This document shows positions 63,633-64,000 of a stretch of 64,000 nucleotides of DNA, one piece after another. The notes under the pieces were generated by a model. The model was given only the letters and a program-made list of their open reading frames with translations. It was not told the origin of the DNA and ran no database searches. A program made the position numbers and the translations under genes. How positions within the stretch are numbered: the first letter of the stretch is position 1; each line of letters begins with the position of its first letter. Origin of the DNA: Hybos culiciformis (Eukaryota > Arthropoda > Insecta > Diptera > Hybotidae); the NCBI GenBank assembly GCA_964007475.1, contig CAXFZM010000052.1, positions 541,369-605,368 of the forward strand. Direction: 5' to 3'.

Positions 63633-64000
63633 CGGACAATTCACCGAAAGCAATTCACCGAATAGCAATACACCGAATAGCAATTCACCGAATAGCAATT
63701 CACCGAATAGCAATTCACCGAATAGCAATTCACCGAATGAGCAATTCACCGAATGAGCAATTCACCGAATGAGCAATTCACCGAATAGCAATTCACCGAA
63801 TAGCAATTCACCGAATAGCAATTCACCGAAAAACGAGAGGGGGTGGGGGCCGGCGGGCGGGCGGACTGGTGGTTGGTCAGTGGGACTTGCGGCGCCAGCC
63901 GCATATATATATATATATATATATATGGGATCCGGACAATTCACCGAAAGCAATTCACCGAATAGCAATTCACCGAATAGCAATTCACCGAATAGCAATT
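63633..64000. repeat. 15-bp repeat array (AGCAATTCACCGAAT), continuing past the window
   Basis: Starting GATCCGGACAATTCACCG (63630 and again 63930), about 12 units of AGCAATTCACCGAAT (some 16 bp) run to 63830. They are followed by a GC-rich block (63835-63902) and a TA run (63903-63926), then the same start again. The repeat core AGCAATTCAYCG is shared with the foldback element at 20464-21331. Frames through the repeat (Phe-Gly-Glu-Leu-Leu on the minus strand) are not genes. Confidence 0.9.

Overview
The window is eukaryotic, very AT-rich and built almost entirely of transposable elements. I found no host protein-coding gene, rRNA gene or convincing functional tRNA gene. The mix (BEL/Pao, errantivirus-like Ty3/Gypsy, Mag-clade Gypsy, Jockey/CR1-type non-LTR elements with EEP endonuclease and PHD-finger ORF1, many small hAT/Tc1-pogo-type elements, a foldback element) points to an insect; I cannot name the species. 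All protein calls are from motif recognition by eye, without database search.

Layout. 1-1.4 kb: decayed non-LTR reverse transcriptase tail split by an insertion. 2.1-3.4 kb: two MITEs. 3.5-15.3 kb: a broken BEL/Pao element, split at 6343-13032 by a younger non-autonomous LTR element (562-bp LTRs, 4-bp target duplication) on the minus strand that encodes a Gag-like/integrase-finger fusion and two small membrane proteins. 16.9-19.9 kb: a 5'-truncated non-LTR element with an open EN-RT frame. 20.5-21.3 kb: a foldback element with 14-bp repeats in its ends. 22.8-26.4 kb: minisatellite, hAT MITE and a 0.9-kb TA-flanked element. 26.6-43.5 kb: a decayed non-LTR element carrying a hAT MITE in its RT and, near its 3' end, a complete 12.3-kb Ty3/Gypsy element (30695-43023, minus strand) with 2918-bp LTRs and an intact 1531-aa Gag-Pol. 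44.0-48.4 kb: a PHD-finger non-LTR element inserted in the loop of an inverted repeat. 51.5-53.1 kb: a nested TIR element. 54.7-59.1 kb: an intact Mag-clade Gypsy element with 149-bp LTRs, itself in the middle of another inverted repeat. 60-64 kb: palindromic MITEs, a tRNA-like sequence and a 15-bp repeat array related to the foldback element.

The most interesting signals are in the 12.3-kb Gypsy element. Its leader (39344-39835) has four hairpins with a conserved tip but different, mutually complementary basal arms, which is covariation-type evidence for selected RNA structure. Its LTR holds a dense hairpin array (32890-33336) and a candidate pseudoknot (30930-31045). It also has tandem primer-binding-site copies, one now trapped inside the LTR, and a tRNA-Lys-like sequence matching the tRNA predicted to prime it. 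A second candidate is the pair of small membrane-protein ORFs, one with a myristoylation-type N-terminus, upstream of gag in the nested non-autonomous element at 6343-13032.
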